57,646 nucleotides of DNA from Dehalococcoidia bacterium (GCA_009692725.1 SHYP01000008.1:1-57646); one strand, 5' to 3'. Positions 7,791 through 16,737 are shown, counted from the stretch's first letter. Numbers and translations are program-made. Notes: generated from the letters alone by a model not told the origin.

Positions 7791-9007
7791 GCACGCGCCC
7801 CCTCGTCCACGATGCGCAGAAAGCGGTGCGGGCCGACTTTCAGCTCGGCGCCGTGCGCCAGCGGCTCGTCGAAGTGATCCGCCAGCCCCCCGTTGATGCG
7901 GATCGCCTTCTGTGCCACCAGCCGCCGCACCTCCGCCTTGCTGTTCGCGAGCCGCGCCGCCACCAGCACATCGGCCAGCCCGCGCTCCGCACCGGCCGCG
8001 ATGCGGTACACCGGCATCTCCTCTGGCGTCTCGCGCCGCTGCACCGTCGCCTCGAAGTACGCGCGCGCCTCCGCGGCCGCAGCGTCGCCGTGCAACGACG
8101 CCGTGATCGCCTCCGCCAGCCGCTTCTTCCCCGCGAGCGGCGGCCCGCCCACGAGGGCATCGACCTCGTCCGCCGGCACGCTCGTCAGCAACGTGAAGTA
8201 GTCGCGCATCGCGCCGTCCGGCACCGACATCACCTTGCCGAACACCTCGCGCGCCGGCTCGTCCACGCCGATGTAGTTCCCCAGCGACTTCGACATCTTC
8301 TCGTGGCCGTCGGTGCCCACGAGCAGCGGTAACGTGATCACAACCTGCGGCTGCTGCCCATGCGCCTCCTGCAGTTTCCGCCCCGCCATCAGGTTGAACA
8401 GCTGCTCGGTGCCGCCGACCTGCACGTCGGCCTCCAGCGCCACGGCGTCGTACGCCTGCATCAGCCCGTACAGGAACTCGCTCAGGTACACCGGCTCGTC
8501 GCGCTCCATCCGGCGCGCGAAGTTGTCCCGCCGCAGGAACTCCGCCACGGTGAAGTGCGAGCAGAGCCGGATCACGTCCGCGAACGACAGCTCCCCCAGC
8601 CACTCCGCGTTGTAGCGCACTGCCGTCCGCGACATGTCGAGGATGCGCCCCGCCTGCTGGGCGTACGTCGTGGCGTTCGCTGCCAGCGTCTCCGCGCTCA
8701 CCATCGGACGCCGCTTGTCGCGGTCCGAGGGATCGCCGACGAGCCCCGTGAAGTTCCCGATCAGGAACGTCACCTCGTGCCCGAACTCCTGGAACTGCCG
8801 CAGCTTGCGCATCGACAGCGTGTGCCCGAGGTGCAGGTCTACCGAGGTCGGGTCGTACCCGCAGTAGACGCGCAGCGGCCGATCTGCGGCGAGGCGCGCG
8901 CGCAGCTCGCGCTCCATCGTGCGCCGCGTCGCCTCGTCGCCGAAGTCGGTCCCGCGCAGCAGCACCGCGAGCTGCGCGTCGACGTCCGCCATCCGCCGCG
9001 CGCTCAC
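7787..9007 (-). CDS. tyrS: Tyrosine--tRNA ligase
   Basis: A 406-residue class I aminoacyl-tRNA synthetase that charges tRNA-Tyr in the cytoplasm. The HIGH signature appears as HLGH (residues 59-62, in VDLHLGHT) and KMSKS is at 237-241. YCGYDPTSVDLHLGH, VGDPSDRDKRRP and VGGTEQLFNLMAGRKLQ are typical of the TyrS type whose KMSKS is written KMSKS rather than KFGKT. An S4 RNA-binding domain forms the C-terminus (about 335-400, with LANSKAEVRRLVAQKAIRIN). GTG 9007 overlaps the ribF stop as GTGA. It lies at the far end of the aromatic amino acid run, so tyrosine use and synthesis may be co-transcribed. No T-box was seen directly in front of it. Confidence 0.93.
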   Translation of the reverse strand: MSARRMADVDAQLAVLLRGTDFGDEATRRTMERELRARLAADRPLRVYCGYDPTSVDLHLGHTLSMRKLRQFQEFGHEVTFLIGNFTGLVGDPSDRDKRRPMVSAETLAANATTYAQQAGRILDMSRTAVRYNAEWLGELSFADVIRLCSHFTVAEFLRRDNFARRMERDEPVYLSEFLYGLMQAYDAVALEADVQVGGTEQLFNLMAGRKLQEAHGQQPQVVITLPLLVGTDGHEKMSKSLGNYIGVDEPAREVFGKVMSVPDGAMRDYFTLLTSVPADEVDALVGGPPLAGKKRLAEAITASLHGDAAAAEARAYFEATVQRRETPEEMPVYRIAAGAERGLADVLVAARLANSKAEVRRLVAQKAIRINGGLADHFDEPLAHGAELKVGPHRFLRIVDEGARA

Positions 9008-9924
9008 CCGAAGTACGCCCGTGTCGCCGCCACGTCGTCGCCGATCTGCGCCACCAGCGCCTCGACGCCGTCGAACTTGCGCTCCTCGCGCAGCCGCCGC
9101 AGCAGCTCGACGCGCACGACCTGGCCGTACGCGTCGCCCGCGTAGTCGAGCACGTGCGTCTCCACGCGCCGCCGCGTCCCCTCGAACGTCGGCTGCGTGC
9201 CGATGTTCGTCGTGCCGTGGTAGCGCGCCTCGCCCAGCTCCACGCGCGTCACGTACACACCGTTTGGCGGCAACGCCTGGTCCGTGCTCGTGCCGATGTT
9301 CAGCGTTGGGAAGCCGATCGTGCGCCCTCGCTCGTCGCCGCGCAGCACCGGCCCGCGCAACGAGAACGCCCGCCCCAGCAGCTGCGACACGAGCTCCATC
9401 TCCCCCTCCGCGAGCGCCTTCCGCACGCGCGTCGACGAGATGCCGTCCTCCGAGGCCGCGAGCAGCGGTACCGCCACCACCTCGAACCCGGCGTCCGCCC
9501 CGATCGCGCGCAACCGCTCCACCGTGCCCTCGCGCCCGCGGCCCAGTGCGAAGTTCTCGCCCACCAGCAGCAGCCGCAGCCGCGCCTCCTCGACGAGCAC
9601 GCGCGCGAAGTCCTCCGCGGACACGAGCGCCAGCTCCGAGGTGAACTGCACCACCGACACCCAGTCCACTCCGGCAGCCTGCAGCAGCTCCACGCGCTGC
9701 TCCAGCGTGGTCAGGTAGGCGAACGGCACCTCCGGGCGCAGCACGGCGAGCGGGTTCGGGTGGAACGTCACCACGCCCGCGCCCAGGCCGCGCGCACGCG
9801 CCTCGTCCTGCAGCCGCGCGAGCAGCATCTGGTGGCCGCGATGCACCCCGTCGAACACGCCGATGGTGAGCGCCTGCGGGCCCGGCCGGACGGCGTGACG
9901 CAGCTCGTCGCGAGTCAGCAGCAC
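9004..9924 (-). CDS. ribF: Bifunctional riboflavin kinase / FAD synthetase
   Basis: A 306-residue RibF that converts riboflavin to FMN and FMN to FAD. The N-terminal FAD synthetase nucleotidyltransferase has GVFDGVHRGHQ near residues 23-33 and the ISSTRVRKALAEG motif near 165. The C-terminal flavokinase domain begins around 185 and has GFPTLNIG, PPNGVYVTRV and an RFDGVEAL-like KFDGVEALVAQI. Length is normal. It follows scpA by 70 bases and overlaps tyrS. The riboflavin synthesis genes lie 29 kb away in this window (ribD-ribE-ribBA-ribH), on the other strand. Confidence 0.93.
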   Translation of the reverse strand: MLLTRDELRHAVRPGPQALTIGVFDGVHRGHQMLLARLQDEARARGLGAGVVTFHPNPLAVLRPEVPFAYLTTLEQRVELLQAAGVDWVSVVQFTSELALVSAEDFARVLVEEARLRLLLVGENFALGRGREGTVERLRAIGADAGFEVVAVPLLAASEDGISSTRVRKALAEGEMELVSQLLGRAFSLRGPVLRGDERGRTIGFPTLNIGTSTDQALPPNGVYVTRVELGEARYHGTTNIGTQPTFEGTRRRVETHVLDYAGDAYGQVVRVELLRRLREERKFDGVEALVAQIGDDVAATRAYFG

Positions 9925-9994
9925 GCGCTCCGCCTCTCTCGTCCTCGTGCCCCGCGCATGCGAGCGCCGGCTCCCGCGCGGGCGGGCGCGGCGG

Positions 9995-10792
9995 CTATGC
10001 CTCCACCAGCGCGTCGTCGAGCGTCGCCGGGGCTTCGCCGCCGAGCACCCGCACGAGCTCGATGTCGCCGAACGCTTCCGCCTGCCGCGCCTCCAGGAAG
10101 CGCGCCTTGATCAGCTCGAGCACCGCCAAGAACTCGACGATCACGTCGATGCGCGTCGCTGCCCCCTCGATGAGCGCGCGGAACGACACGCGCCCCTCGC
10201 GCTCCAGCCGCGCCGCCAGCGCCGCCACCCGGTCCGCCAGCCGCACGCGCTCGCGCGGCATCACCGCCGGCGCCGGCCGCGGTGCCGGCACGCGGTCCAG
10301 CGCCTGCTGTAACAGCGAAACCAGCGTCGGCAGCGTCACCCCGTCGAGGCCCGGCGGCAGCGGCAACTCCGGTGGCGTCGCGGCGCGCCGGTACCCCTGC
10401 CGATGCTCCGCCTCCAGCGCGCGCAGGAACTCCGCCGCCTCCTTAAAGCGCCGGTACTCCTGCAACCGCGCCACCAGCGCCGCCGGGTCCTCGTCCTCGT
10501 CGCCTGCGATGGGCTCCTCGTTCGGGTCGCGCGGCAAGAGCGCGCGCGACTTCAGCAGCAGCAGCCGCGCGCCCACCGCGATGAACTCCGACAGCGCATC
10601 GAGGTCCACCACGTCACCTGCGCGCAGGTGCGCGAGGTACTGCTCCGTCACCGCCAGCAGCGATACCTCGGTGATGTCCAGCCGCTGCTGATCGAGCAGG
10701 TGCAGCAACAGGTCGAGCGGCCCCTCGAACGCGGCCAGCTGCAGCACGAACGGGTCGCCGGCCCCCGCCTCCGTTGCCGCGCGGCGTAGCAC
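9995..10792 (-). CDS. scpA: Segregation and condensation protein A
   Basis: A 265-residue ScpA, the kleisin of the SMC condensin complex used for chromosome compaction and segregation. The N-terminal motif FEGPLDLLLHLLDQQRLDI is nearly identical to the family signature, followed by IAVGARLLLLKSRALLPR. The C-terminal winged-helix part ends in FLAVLELIKARFLEARQAE, also typical. It follows aroF after six bases. Its usual partner scpB is not next to it or anywhere in the window. Confidence 0.92.
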   Translation of the reverse strand: MLRRAATEAGAGDPFVLQLAAFEGPLDLLLHLLDQQRLDITEVSLLAVTEQYLAHLRAGDVVDLDALSEFIAVGARLLLLKSRALLPRDPNEEPIAGDEDEDPAALVARLQEYRRFKEAAEFLRALEAEHRQGYRRAATPPELPLPPGLDGVTLPTLVSLLQQALDRVPAPRPAPAVMPRERVRLADRVAALAARLEREGRVSFRALIEGAATRIDVIVEFLAVLELIKARFLEARQAEAFGDIELVRVLGGEAPATLDDALVEA

Positions 10793-10798
10793 GCGCGG

Positions 10799-11839
10799 CT
10801 ACGCCACCCGCTGGGGCACGTCGGCGAACGGCCGGCCGAGCGCCACGCCCAGCGCTGCGCCTGCGCGCATCAGCCCCGCGAAGTTCGCCGGCGTCAACGA
10901 CTGCGCGCCGTCCGACAGCGCGTGGTCCGGGTTCGGGTGCACCTCGATCATCAGCCCGTCCGCGCCCACCGCCAGGCTCGCCATCGACATCGGCTCCACG
11001 AGGTACCATTTCCCCGTGCCGTGCGACGGGTCCGAGATCACCGGCAGGTGGCTCAGCCGCCGCACCAGCGCGATCGCGTTCAGGTCCATCGTGTTGCGCG
11101 TCGCCGTCTCGAACGTGCGGATGCCCCGCTCGCACAGGATCACGTTGGGGTTGCCCTCGTTCAGGATGTACTCCGCCGCCAGCAGCCATTCCTCGATCGT
11201 CCCGGCCATCCCGCGCTTCAGCATCACCGGCTTACCGGTCTTGCCGGCCTCCTCCAGCAGCACGAAGTTCTGCATGTTGCGCGCGCCGATCTGCAGCACG
11301 TCCGAGTACTGCGCCACCGCGTCCACGTCGCGCACCGACAGCAGCTCGCTGATCACCGGCATGCCGAACTCGTCGCCTGCGCGCCGCAGCAGCTGCAGCC
11401 CGGGCACGCCCATCCCCTGGAACGAGTACGGCGAGCTGCGCGGCTTGAACGCCCCGCCGCGCAGGATGTGCCCGCCGCCGTCGCGCACGCCGCGCGCCGC
11501 CTCCCACAGCTGCGCTTCGCTCTCGATCGAGCACGGGCCCGCCATCACCACCGGCCGCCCGCCGCCCACGGACACCCCGTGCGGCAGCCGCACAACAGTG
11601 TCGTCCTGGTGCACTTCGCGGCTCGCCAGCTTGTACGGCTTGGACACGCGCAACACTTCGTCCACGCCGTCCATCGTCCCCAGCTCGTCGCGCAGCTCCG
11701 GGTACACGCTGCCGAGCACCGCGATCACCGTCCGCGATACGCCGACGATCTCCTGCCCGCGCAACCCTAGGTCGCCCAACCGCGCGAGCACAGCGTTCCG
11801 CTGCGCATCCGTCCCCGCCGCACTCATCACCACGATCAC
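10799..11839 (-). CDS. aroF: 3-deoxy-7-phosphoheptulonate (DAHP) synthase
   Basis: A 346-residue DAHP synthase, condensing phosphoenolpyruvate and erythrose 4-phosphate in the first step of the shikimate pathway. It is the AroA-beta (Bacillus/Thermotoga-like) form with an N-terminal ferredoxin-like regulatory domain (residues 1-70), then the TIM barrel: VVMAGPCSIESE, LRGGAFKPRSSPYSFQG, GARNMQNFVLLEEAG, LKRGMAGTIEEWL, ERGIRTFE and SDPSHGTGK. GTG 11839 overlaps the aroH stop as GTGA and is preferred over longer frames. Fusion or close pairing of this enzyme type with chorismate mutase is common, and here the two genes overlap. Confidence 0.93.
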   Translation of the reverse strand: MIVVMSAAGTDAQRNAVLARLGDLGLRGQEIVGVSRTVIAVLGSVYPELRDELGTMDGVDEVLRVSKPYKLASREVHQDDTVVRLPHGVSVGGGRPVVMAGPCSIESEAQLWEAARGVRDGGGHILRGGAFKPRSSPYSFQGMGVPGLQLLRRAGDEFGMPVISELLSVRDVDAVAQYSDVLQIGARNMQNFVLLEEAGKTGKPVMLKRGMAGTIEEWLLAAEYILNEGNPNVILCERGIRTFETATRNTMDLNAIALVRRLSHLPVISDPSHGTGKWYLVEPMSMASLAVGADGLMIEVHPNPDHALSDGAQSLTPANFAGLMRAGAALGVALGRPFADVPQRVA

Positions 11840-12222
11840 GGTGTCGCCTCCACATGCTGTTCGCTCACAAGGTCGGGGCGCAGCACGCGCGCCCCGCGTA
11901 GATAGATGTGCCGCAACTCGTGCAGGCCGCGCTCCGTGTTCACGTGCATGAGGATGCGCAGGCAGCGCGGCAGGCTGCCGGGCACGTTCATCTCGTGCCC
12001 GCACATCAGCGCCACGTCGGTCCAGCCCGCGCTCCGCGCCGCCACCGCCGGGAACTCCGCGTTGAGGTCCGGCGTGGTCGTGAAGATGATCGACGCGACA
12101 TGGTCGCGCGCGACGTCGTTCGCGCGCACGATCTCCGCGAGTAGCTCGCCTGCCGCGTCGAGGATCGCCTCGCGCGTGTTCGCCTCCACCGTGGTCGCCC
12201 CGCGAATGCCGCGTACGAGCAT
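11836..12222 (-). CDS. aroH: Chorismate mutase, AroH type
   Basis: A 128-residue chorismate mutase of the trimeric AroH fold, making prephenate for phenylalanine and tyrosine. Family marks are VRGIRGATTVEANT at the N-terminus, SIIFTTTPDLNAEFPAVAAR, MCGHEMNVPGSLPRCLRILM and HIYLRGARVLRPDL. ATG 12222 follows the trpA stop by 13 bases behind GAGGGGCGG. It sits between trpA and aroF, linking the tryptophan and tyrosine/phenylalanine branches within one transcript. Confidence 0.92.
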   Translation of the reverse strand: MLVRGIRGATTVEANTREAILDAAGELLAEIVRANDVARDHVASIIFTTTPDLNAEFPAVAARSAGWTDVALMCGHEMNVPGSLPRCLRILMHVNTERGLHELRHIYLRGARVLRPDLVSEQHVEATP

Positions 12223-12235
12223 CTGTCGCCGCCCC

Positions 12236-13048
12236 TCAGCCCCCACGGCCGCACAGCTCCGCCGTGAACGCCCGCACCGCGGCCGCGCGCTCCGCGCGTG
12301 GCGCCGCCGCTACTGCCTGCACGAACGCGCTGCCCACGATGACCGCGTCGGCCAGCGCGCCGACCGCCTCCACCTGCGCGCGCGTGGAGATCCCGAAGCC
12401 CACCGCCAGCGGCAGCGCGGTGTGCTCGCGGACCCGCGCCAGGAACGCGGGCAACTCCTCGGCCAGCGTGGCGCGCGCTCCGGTCACGCCCGTCACGCTC
12501 ACGCAGTAGATGAACCCGCTCGCGTGCCGGGCCACCAGCGCGATCCGCTCCGCCGTCGAGGTCGGCGCCAGCAGGTACACCACGTGCAGGCCCGCCGCCC
12601 GCGCCGCTCGCTCCAGCTCGCCCGCCTCGTCCGGCGGCAGGTCCACGACGATCAACCCGTCGACACCCGCCGCAGCGGCGTCCCGCACGAAGCGCTCCGT
12701 GCCGTAGGCGAACAACGGGTTGCAGTATCCCATGAGCAGTAACGGCATGCGAACGCCCGCCGCGCGGATCGCCGCCGCCTGCGCCAGCACCGCGGCCGGC
12801 GTCGCGCCCCCTGCGAGCGCCTGCTGGTACGCCAGTTGGTTCGTCACGCCGTCCGCCAGCGGGTCGCTGAACGGCACCCCCAGCTCCAGCGCGTCCATGC
12901 CGCCCGCCTCGGCCGCCTGCGCGATCGCCACCGTCGCGTCGAGCTCCGGCCAGCACCCCGGCACGAAGCCGATGAGCGCCGGCCGCCCCTCGGCCCGCGT
13001 CCGCGCGAACATCGCCCCGAGCCGGTCCGTCGTCACCACGCCAGTCAT
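12236..13048 (-). CDS. trpA: Tryptophan synthase alpha chain
   Basis: A 270-residue TrpA that cleaves indole-3-glycerol phosphate and passes indole to TrpB. Motifs are clear: GFVPGCWPEL with the strand after it, DALELGVPFSDPLADG (catalytic Glu and Asp region), LMGYCNPLFAYG, DGLIVVDLPPDEA, SVTGVTGAR and VGFGISTRAQVEAV. The ATG at 13048 is chosen because the longer frame (from 13099) only adds residues encoded by the 25-bp direct repeat region. It is separated from trpB by the CPBP gene and by a cassette of about 0.9 kb, which is unusual since trpB and trpA normally abut. Confidence 0.92.
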   Translation of the reverse strand: MTGVVTTDRLGAMFARTRAEGRPALIGFVPGCWPELDATVAIAQAAEAGGMDALELGVPFSDPLADGVTNQLAYQQALAGGATPAAVLAQAAAIRAAGVRMPLLLMGYCNPLFAYGTERFVRDAAAAGVDGLIVVDLPPDEAGELERAARAAGLHVVYLLAPTSTAERIALVARHASGFIYCVSVTGVTGARATLAEELPAFLARVREHTALPLAVGFGISTRAQVEAVGALADAVIVGSAFVQAVAAAPRAERAAAVRAFTAELCGRGG

Positions 13049-13076
13049 GGCAGCGAGGGTAGCAGCGCCCACCAGC

Positions 13077-13101
13077 GCCTGCGAGCGCTCACCCCGCACC
13101 G
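13077..13101. repeat. 25-bp direct repeat, copy 1 (upstream of trpA)
   Basis: Identical over 25 bases to 14015-14039, in the same orientation; the core is GCGAGCGCTCACCCCGCACC. Copy 2 covers the stop codon of the CPBP gene. Similarity continues with a small gap beyond the repeat (GTTCCAGCG against GTCCAGCG), so the end of the CPBP gene appears duplicated around the cassette. Confidence 0.75.
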
Positions 13102-13155
13102 CGTTCCAGCGTCCGTTCGATCAGCGGGCCGCGGTCGAGCACTGAAACGAAGCCT

Positions 13156-13761
13156 CTACAGGCCGGCCACTCGGTCCTTGAAAGACCGGACCGAGGACAG
13201 GAAGCTGCCGGCAAGGCCGACGAGTGCTTCCACGGCGTACAGCGCGAGGCCGAACAGTCGTAACGTCATCCGCACGATTGCGCGCAGTAGGTCGACGGTG
13301 GCGCCGACGGCTGTCCCGACGAAGAAGCCAGGCACCACGAGAAACAGAGCGGCGAAGAGCGCGGCGGCCCACTTGGGCGCTCCCCAGCCGCCAGGATCGC
13401 CCTGATCGAGGAACGGGAGTGCGGCGCCTAACGCGCCGGACGCTACGGCAACAACGACTCCCCACCACCGCCAGTAGCGCCCCACGAGCCAGATGGTTGC
13501 CGCTAGCGGGGCGACCGCGCCGAGTGCGACCGCGAGAACCGCGGCTGGATCGACGTGCGTGAAGAGCCACCAGACTCCGCCGATCGCCATGAGTATCAGG
13601 ACGACGTACCCGGAGCCATCAGGCACCGAAGTTGGGGGGCTCGCCGGGGCTGGCTGGTGGGCGGTGGGCCACACATTCGCGGTCGATGGCCTCATCCGCT
13701 GCGCTGTTGCCGTCCGTTCTCGCTCCGCCCTATCCCGAGCCTCCTGGTTCGACCGGTGCAT
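13156..13761 (-). CDS. Multi-pass membrane protein in the cassette between trpB and trpA
   Basis: A 201-residue protein from ATG 13761. The first ~48 residues are polar and disordered (Pro, Ser and Ala rich). Three or four membrane segments follow: GYVVLILMAIGGVWWLFTHV, AAVLAVALGAVAPLAATIWL, WWGVVVAVASGALGAALPFL and a stretch starting WAAALFAALFLVVPGFFVG. A basic amphipathic end follows (LRAIVRMTLRLFGLALYAVE). No family is recognised. Codon use is visibly less GC-biased than in the trp genes, and it lies alone between two 25-bp direct repeats, so it looks like an inserted gene. Translation may also start at the internal ATG in RMRPSTANVW. Confidence 0.55.
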   Translation of the reverse strand: MHRSNQEARDRAERERTATAQRMRPSTANVWPTAHQPAPASPPTSVPDGSGYVVLILMAIGGVWWLFTHVDPAAVLAVALGAVAPLAATIWLVGRYWRWWGVVVAVASGALGAALPFLDQGDPGGWGAPKWAAALFAALFLVVPGFFVGTAVGATVDLLRAIVRMTLRLFGLALYAVEALVGLAGSFLSSVRSFKDRVAGL

Positions 13762-13918
13762 GCCTTCATTGAAGAGCTGCTGTTACCGACGCTCCGCATC
13801 GGCTGCCCTCATGCCAGCCTTGTACGCTTCCTAGTTAACACCGGGGTGAGGAGCGTTCCCGTACTTACCGTCCTCGTAGCTTCTTTGTAGATCGCTCACG
13901 TGGGGCTCCTGCGTTCGG

Positions 13919-13940
13919 GCGCAGCCCGACGTGGCTGCGC
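13919..13940. terminator. Perfect GC-rich hairpin in the cassette
   Basis: GCGCAGCC (13919-13926), a six-base loop, then GGCTGCGC (13933-13940). It lies downstream of the CPBP gene on the minus strand. It could terminate or attenuate the trp transcript before the cassette gene and trpA, but it lacks a T-run. Confidence 0.35.
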
Positions 13941-14014
13941 TGTTGGTCAGCGCGTGCGCCACGACAGCATAAGGACTGAGACAAGCGCACCCGCGTTCAG
14001 GTGTGGTGCGCTTG

Positions 14015-14039
14015 GCCTGCGAGCGCTCACCCCGCACCG
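14015..14039. repeat. 25-bp direct repeat, copy 2 (end of CPBP gene)
   Basis: Second copy of the 25-base direct repeat at 13077-13101. It includes the TGA stop of the CPBP gene (14027-14029). The two copies bracket 913 bases containing one membrane-protein gene. Confidence 0.75.
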
Positions 14040-14755
14040 TCCAGCGCCAGCTGCAACGCAAACGACGCCCCGTTGAACAGCGCGTGCACCGTGATCGGCA
14101 CCCAGAGCGACCCGCTCGCCTCGTACGACCACGCCAGCAGCGCCCCCACCAGCACGAACGGCACGAGCACGCTCAGGTCGAGGTGGAAGCCCGCGAACAG
14201 CACCGCGCTCGCGGCGATGCCCGGCAGCACCCCCCACAGCCGCCGCAGCCCCCGGTACAGCAGCGCCCGGAAGAACAGCTCCTCGCCCAGCGGCGCGCCC
14301 ACCACCACCGAGAGCGCCAGCAGCGAGAGCTTCACCGCCCCCACGTCGTCGCCCAGCGGCAGCGCGTTGCCCTCGCTCAGCCCCGAGGTGTCCACCCCCA
14401 GCTGGGCGATCAGCGCGAGCACGAGCTGGTACGCCACCAGCGCGACGTAGACACCCGCCCACGCCAGCCCCAGCGGCCGCCAGCGCCGCGGTCGCACGAA
14501 GCCGAGGTCGCGCGGCCGCAGCCCGCGCCGCCACGCGAGCAGCGCCACGATGCCGCCCAGCCCCACCTCGAACGCGAGCGTGGCCGCGGCCGTCACGCCG
14601 CCGCCGTCGAGGTCCGCGGCGTACACCGCCAGTAGCGCCGTCAGCCCCACGATGCTCGCCGCCAGCAGTGCCGCGCCCAGCAGCAGGTCGCTGCTGCGCC
14701 ATTCGCCGCACGGCGGCGCTGGCCCCGCGGCCTCGAGTGGCGGGTCGGCGAACAC
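14027..14755 (-). CDS. CPBP-family intramembrane metalloprotease
   Basis: A 242-residue multi-pass membrane protein of the CPBP (CAAX protease and bacteriocin-processing, Abi) family. The three conserved motifs are present: EELFFRALLYRGL (EExxxR), FAGFHLD (FxxxH) and HALFNGASF (HxxxN/B). About seven hydrophobic segments fill the rest. Members are site-2-like glutamyl/metallo proteases acting on prenylated or peptide substrates in the membrane; the substrate here is unknown. GTG 14755 begins nine bases after the trpB stop, inside the trp operon, which is an unexpected place for a protease. Confidence 0.85.
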   Translation of the reverse strand: MFADPPLEAAGPAPPCGEWRSSDLLLGAALLAASIVGLTALLAVYAADLDGGGVTAAATLAFEVGLGGIVALLAWRRGLRPRDLGFVRPRRWRPLGLAWAGVYVALVAYQLVLALIAQLGVDTSGLSEGNALPLGDDVGAVKLSLLALSVVVGAPLGEELFFRALLYRGLRRLWGVLPGIAASAVLFAGFHLDLSVLVPFVLVGALLAWSYEASGSLWVPITVHALFNGASFALQLALDGAG

Positions 14756-14764
14756 CGCCCGCGG

Positions 14765-15970
14765 CTAGAGCGTCACGCCGAGCGCCGCCGCGACCGTTCC
14801 CATGTCCTTGTCGCCGCGCCCGCTCAGGTTCACCACCACCAGGTCGTCCGTCGCCAGCTGCGGGCACAGCTTCGAGAGCTGCGCGATCGCGTGCGAGGAC
14901 TCCAGCGCCGGGATGATCCCTTCCGTCTGGCACAGCAGTTGGAACGCCGCGAGCGCCTCCGCGTCCGTGACGGCGACGTACTCCGCGCGCGCGCTCACCT
15001 TCAGCCAGGCGTGCTCCGGCCCCACCCCGGGGTAGTCGAGCCCCGCCGAGATCGAATGTGCCTCCAACACCTGCCCCCACTCGTCCTGCAGCAGGTAGGA
15101 GCGCGCGCCGTGCAACACCCCCGGCCGGCCCGCCACCAGCGTCGCCGCGTGCCGCCCCGCGAGCCCCTCGCCCGCCGCCTCCACGCCTACGAGGCGCACC
15201 GGGTCGTCCAGCAGCGGCGCGAACAACCCCATCGCGTTCGACCCACCGCCGACGCACGCCACCGCCACCGTCGGCAGCCGCCCCTCCGCCTCCAGCAGCT
15301 GCGCGCGCGCCTCGCGCCCGATCACGGACTGGAAGTCGCGCACCATCGCCGGGTACGGGTGCGGCCCCACCACCGAGCCGAGCAGGTAGTACGTGCTCCG
15401 CACGTTCGTCACCCAGTCGCGGATCGCCTCGTTGATCGCGTCCTTGAGCGTGCGTGACCCCGCGTCGACGGCGCGCACGTCCGCGCCGAGCAGCTTCATG
15501 CGAAAGACGTTCAGCGACTGCCGCCGCACGTCCTCCGACCCCATGTACACGACGCAGTCGAGGCCCAGCAGCGCGCACGCCGTCGCGGTCGCCACGCCGT
15601 GCTGGCCGGCCCCCGTCTCCGCCACGATGCGCCGCTTGCCCATGCGCCGCGCCAGCAGCGCCTGCGCCAGCGCCGCGTTGATCTTGTGTGCGCCCGTGTG
15701 CGCCAGGTCCTCCCGCTTCAGGTACACCTTCGGCCCCGGCCGCCCGCCGTTGACGTGCGCGGAGAGCCGCGCGGCGTAGGTCAGCGGCGTCGGGCGGCCG
15801 ACGTATGTGCGGAGCAACCCATCCAGCTCGCGCCCGAACTCCGGCGCCGCCTGCGCCTCCGCGTACGCCGCCTGCAGCTCCGCGAGCGCCGGCATCAGCG
15901 TCTCCGGCACGAACGTTCCGCCGAACTCGCCGAAGTGGCCCGCCGCGTCCGGCAATTCCTGCGCGCTCAT
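14765..15970 (-). CDS. trpB: Tryptophan synthase beta chain
   Basis: A 401-residue TrpB (TrpB1 type), joining indole and serine to make tryptophan with PLP. The PLP lysine is in [18 protein letters not shown]. Other marks are [16 protein letters not shown], the substrate loop [19 protein letters not shown], the phosphate loop [11 protein letters not shown], and [16 protein letters not shown] near the end. ATG 15970 overlaps the trpF stop as ATGA. The long frame extending to 16516 is antisense-like overlap with trpF and is not real. Confidence 0.95.
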   Translation of the reverse strand: MSAQELPDAAGHFGEFGGTFVPETLMPALAELQAAYAEAQAAPEFGRELDGLLRTYVGRPTPLTYAARLSAHVNGGRPGPKVYLKREDLAHTGAHKINAALAQALLARRMGKRRIVAETGAGQHGVATATACALLGLDCVVYMGSEDVRRQSLNVFRMKLLGADVRAVDAGSRTLKDAINEAIRDWVTNVRSTYYLLGSVVGPHPYPAMVRDFQSVIGREARAQLLEAEGRLPTVAVACVGGGSNAMGLFAPLLDDPVRLVGVEAAGEGLAGRHAATLVAGRPGVLHGARSYLLQDEWGQVLEAHSISAGLDYPGVGPEHAWLKVSARAEYVAVTDAEALAAFQLLCQTEGIIPALESSHAIAQLSKLCPQLATDDLVVVNLSGRGDKDMGTVAAALGVTL

Positions 15971-16737
15971 GGCTGTCCCGCCGCCGCGGCGGGACGCGAG
16001 CGATCCGCCGCGCGCACCGCCTCGACGAACGCGCGCACGAGCTCGTAGTCCTTGCGCCCGTCGCGCTCCGTCCCGCTCGACACGTCGACGCCCCACGGCC
16101 GCACCACGCGCAGCGCCTCGCCGACGTTCTCCGGGGTCAGCCCGCCCGCCAGCAACAGCGGCATCCGGCTCGACACCTGTCGCGCCACCTCCCAGTCGAA
16201 CGTCACCCCGCTCCCGCCGTGATACGGCCCGTGCGCCGAGTCCAGCAGCAGCGCGATCGCGAACCCCGGCCGCACCAGCGCGAATGGGTCCGAAGGCGAG
16301 TCCAGCGGCGAGATGTGCACCGATTGGATCACCTGCTTTGTCACCAGCAGGCACTGCTCCCAACCCTCGTCGCCTGACAGCTGCACAAGGTCGACGCCCG
16401 CCTCCTCCGCCAGCTCGTTCACCTCGTCGATCGGCTGGTCGGCGAACACGCCCACGGTCAGCGGGCGCTTCACGTCGAGGTACCCCTGCAGCAGCTGCGC
16501 GCCGTGGCGGAACCACTCGCCAGCTTCCTCGCGCACGTGCGGCTGCGCCGGCGGCGGCATCGCCAGTTCGTGCTCCGCGAGCGGCCGCCCGAGCGCGCGC
16601 ACCATCGCCTGCGCCTCGTCCACGTCCACCTGCCGCGACGAGCGCGCGAACACCATCCCCACGAAGTCCGCGCCCGCCTCCGCCGCCGCCAGCACGTCCG
16701 CCACCGTACGGTTGCCGCAGATCTTCACGTACGTCAC
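15967..16737 (-). CDS. trpF: Phosphoribosylanthranilate isomerase
   Basis: A 256-residue TrpF converting phosphoribosylanthranilate to CdRP by Amadori rearrangement. The catalytic cysteine is in VKICGNRT near residue 7; other marks are [27 protein letters not shown], a TFDWEVA strand and [16 protein letters not shown], and [15 protein letters not shown] closing the barrel. It is somewhat longer than typical (about 205-220) because of an insert around residues 55-85 ([20 protein letters not shown]). GTG 16737 overlaps the trpC stop as GTGA. Confidence 0.93.
   Translation of the reverse strand: MTYVKICGNRTVADVLAAAEAGADFVGMVFARSSRQVDVDEAQAMVRALGRPLAEHELAMPPPAQPHVREEAGEWFRHGAQLLQGYLDVKRPLTVGVFADQPIDEVNELAEEAGVDLVQLSGDEGWEQCLLVTKQVIQSVHISPLDSPSDPFALVRPGFAIALLLDSAHGPYHGGSGVTFDWEVARQVSSRMPLLLAGGLTPENVGEALRVVRPWGVDVSSGTERDGRKDYELVRAFVEAVRAADRSRPAAAAGQP

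Noticed and set aside
13831..14061. A 76-residue minus-strand frame overlapping the CPBP 3' end
   Set aside because: It runs through the direct repeat and the hairpin with atypical composition and no ribosome binding site.
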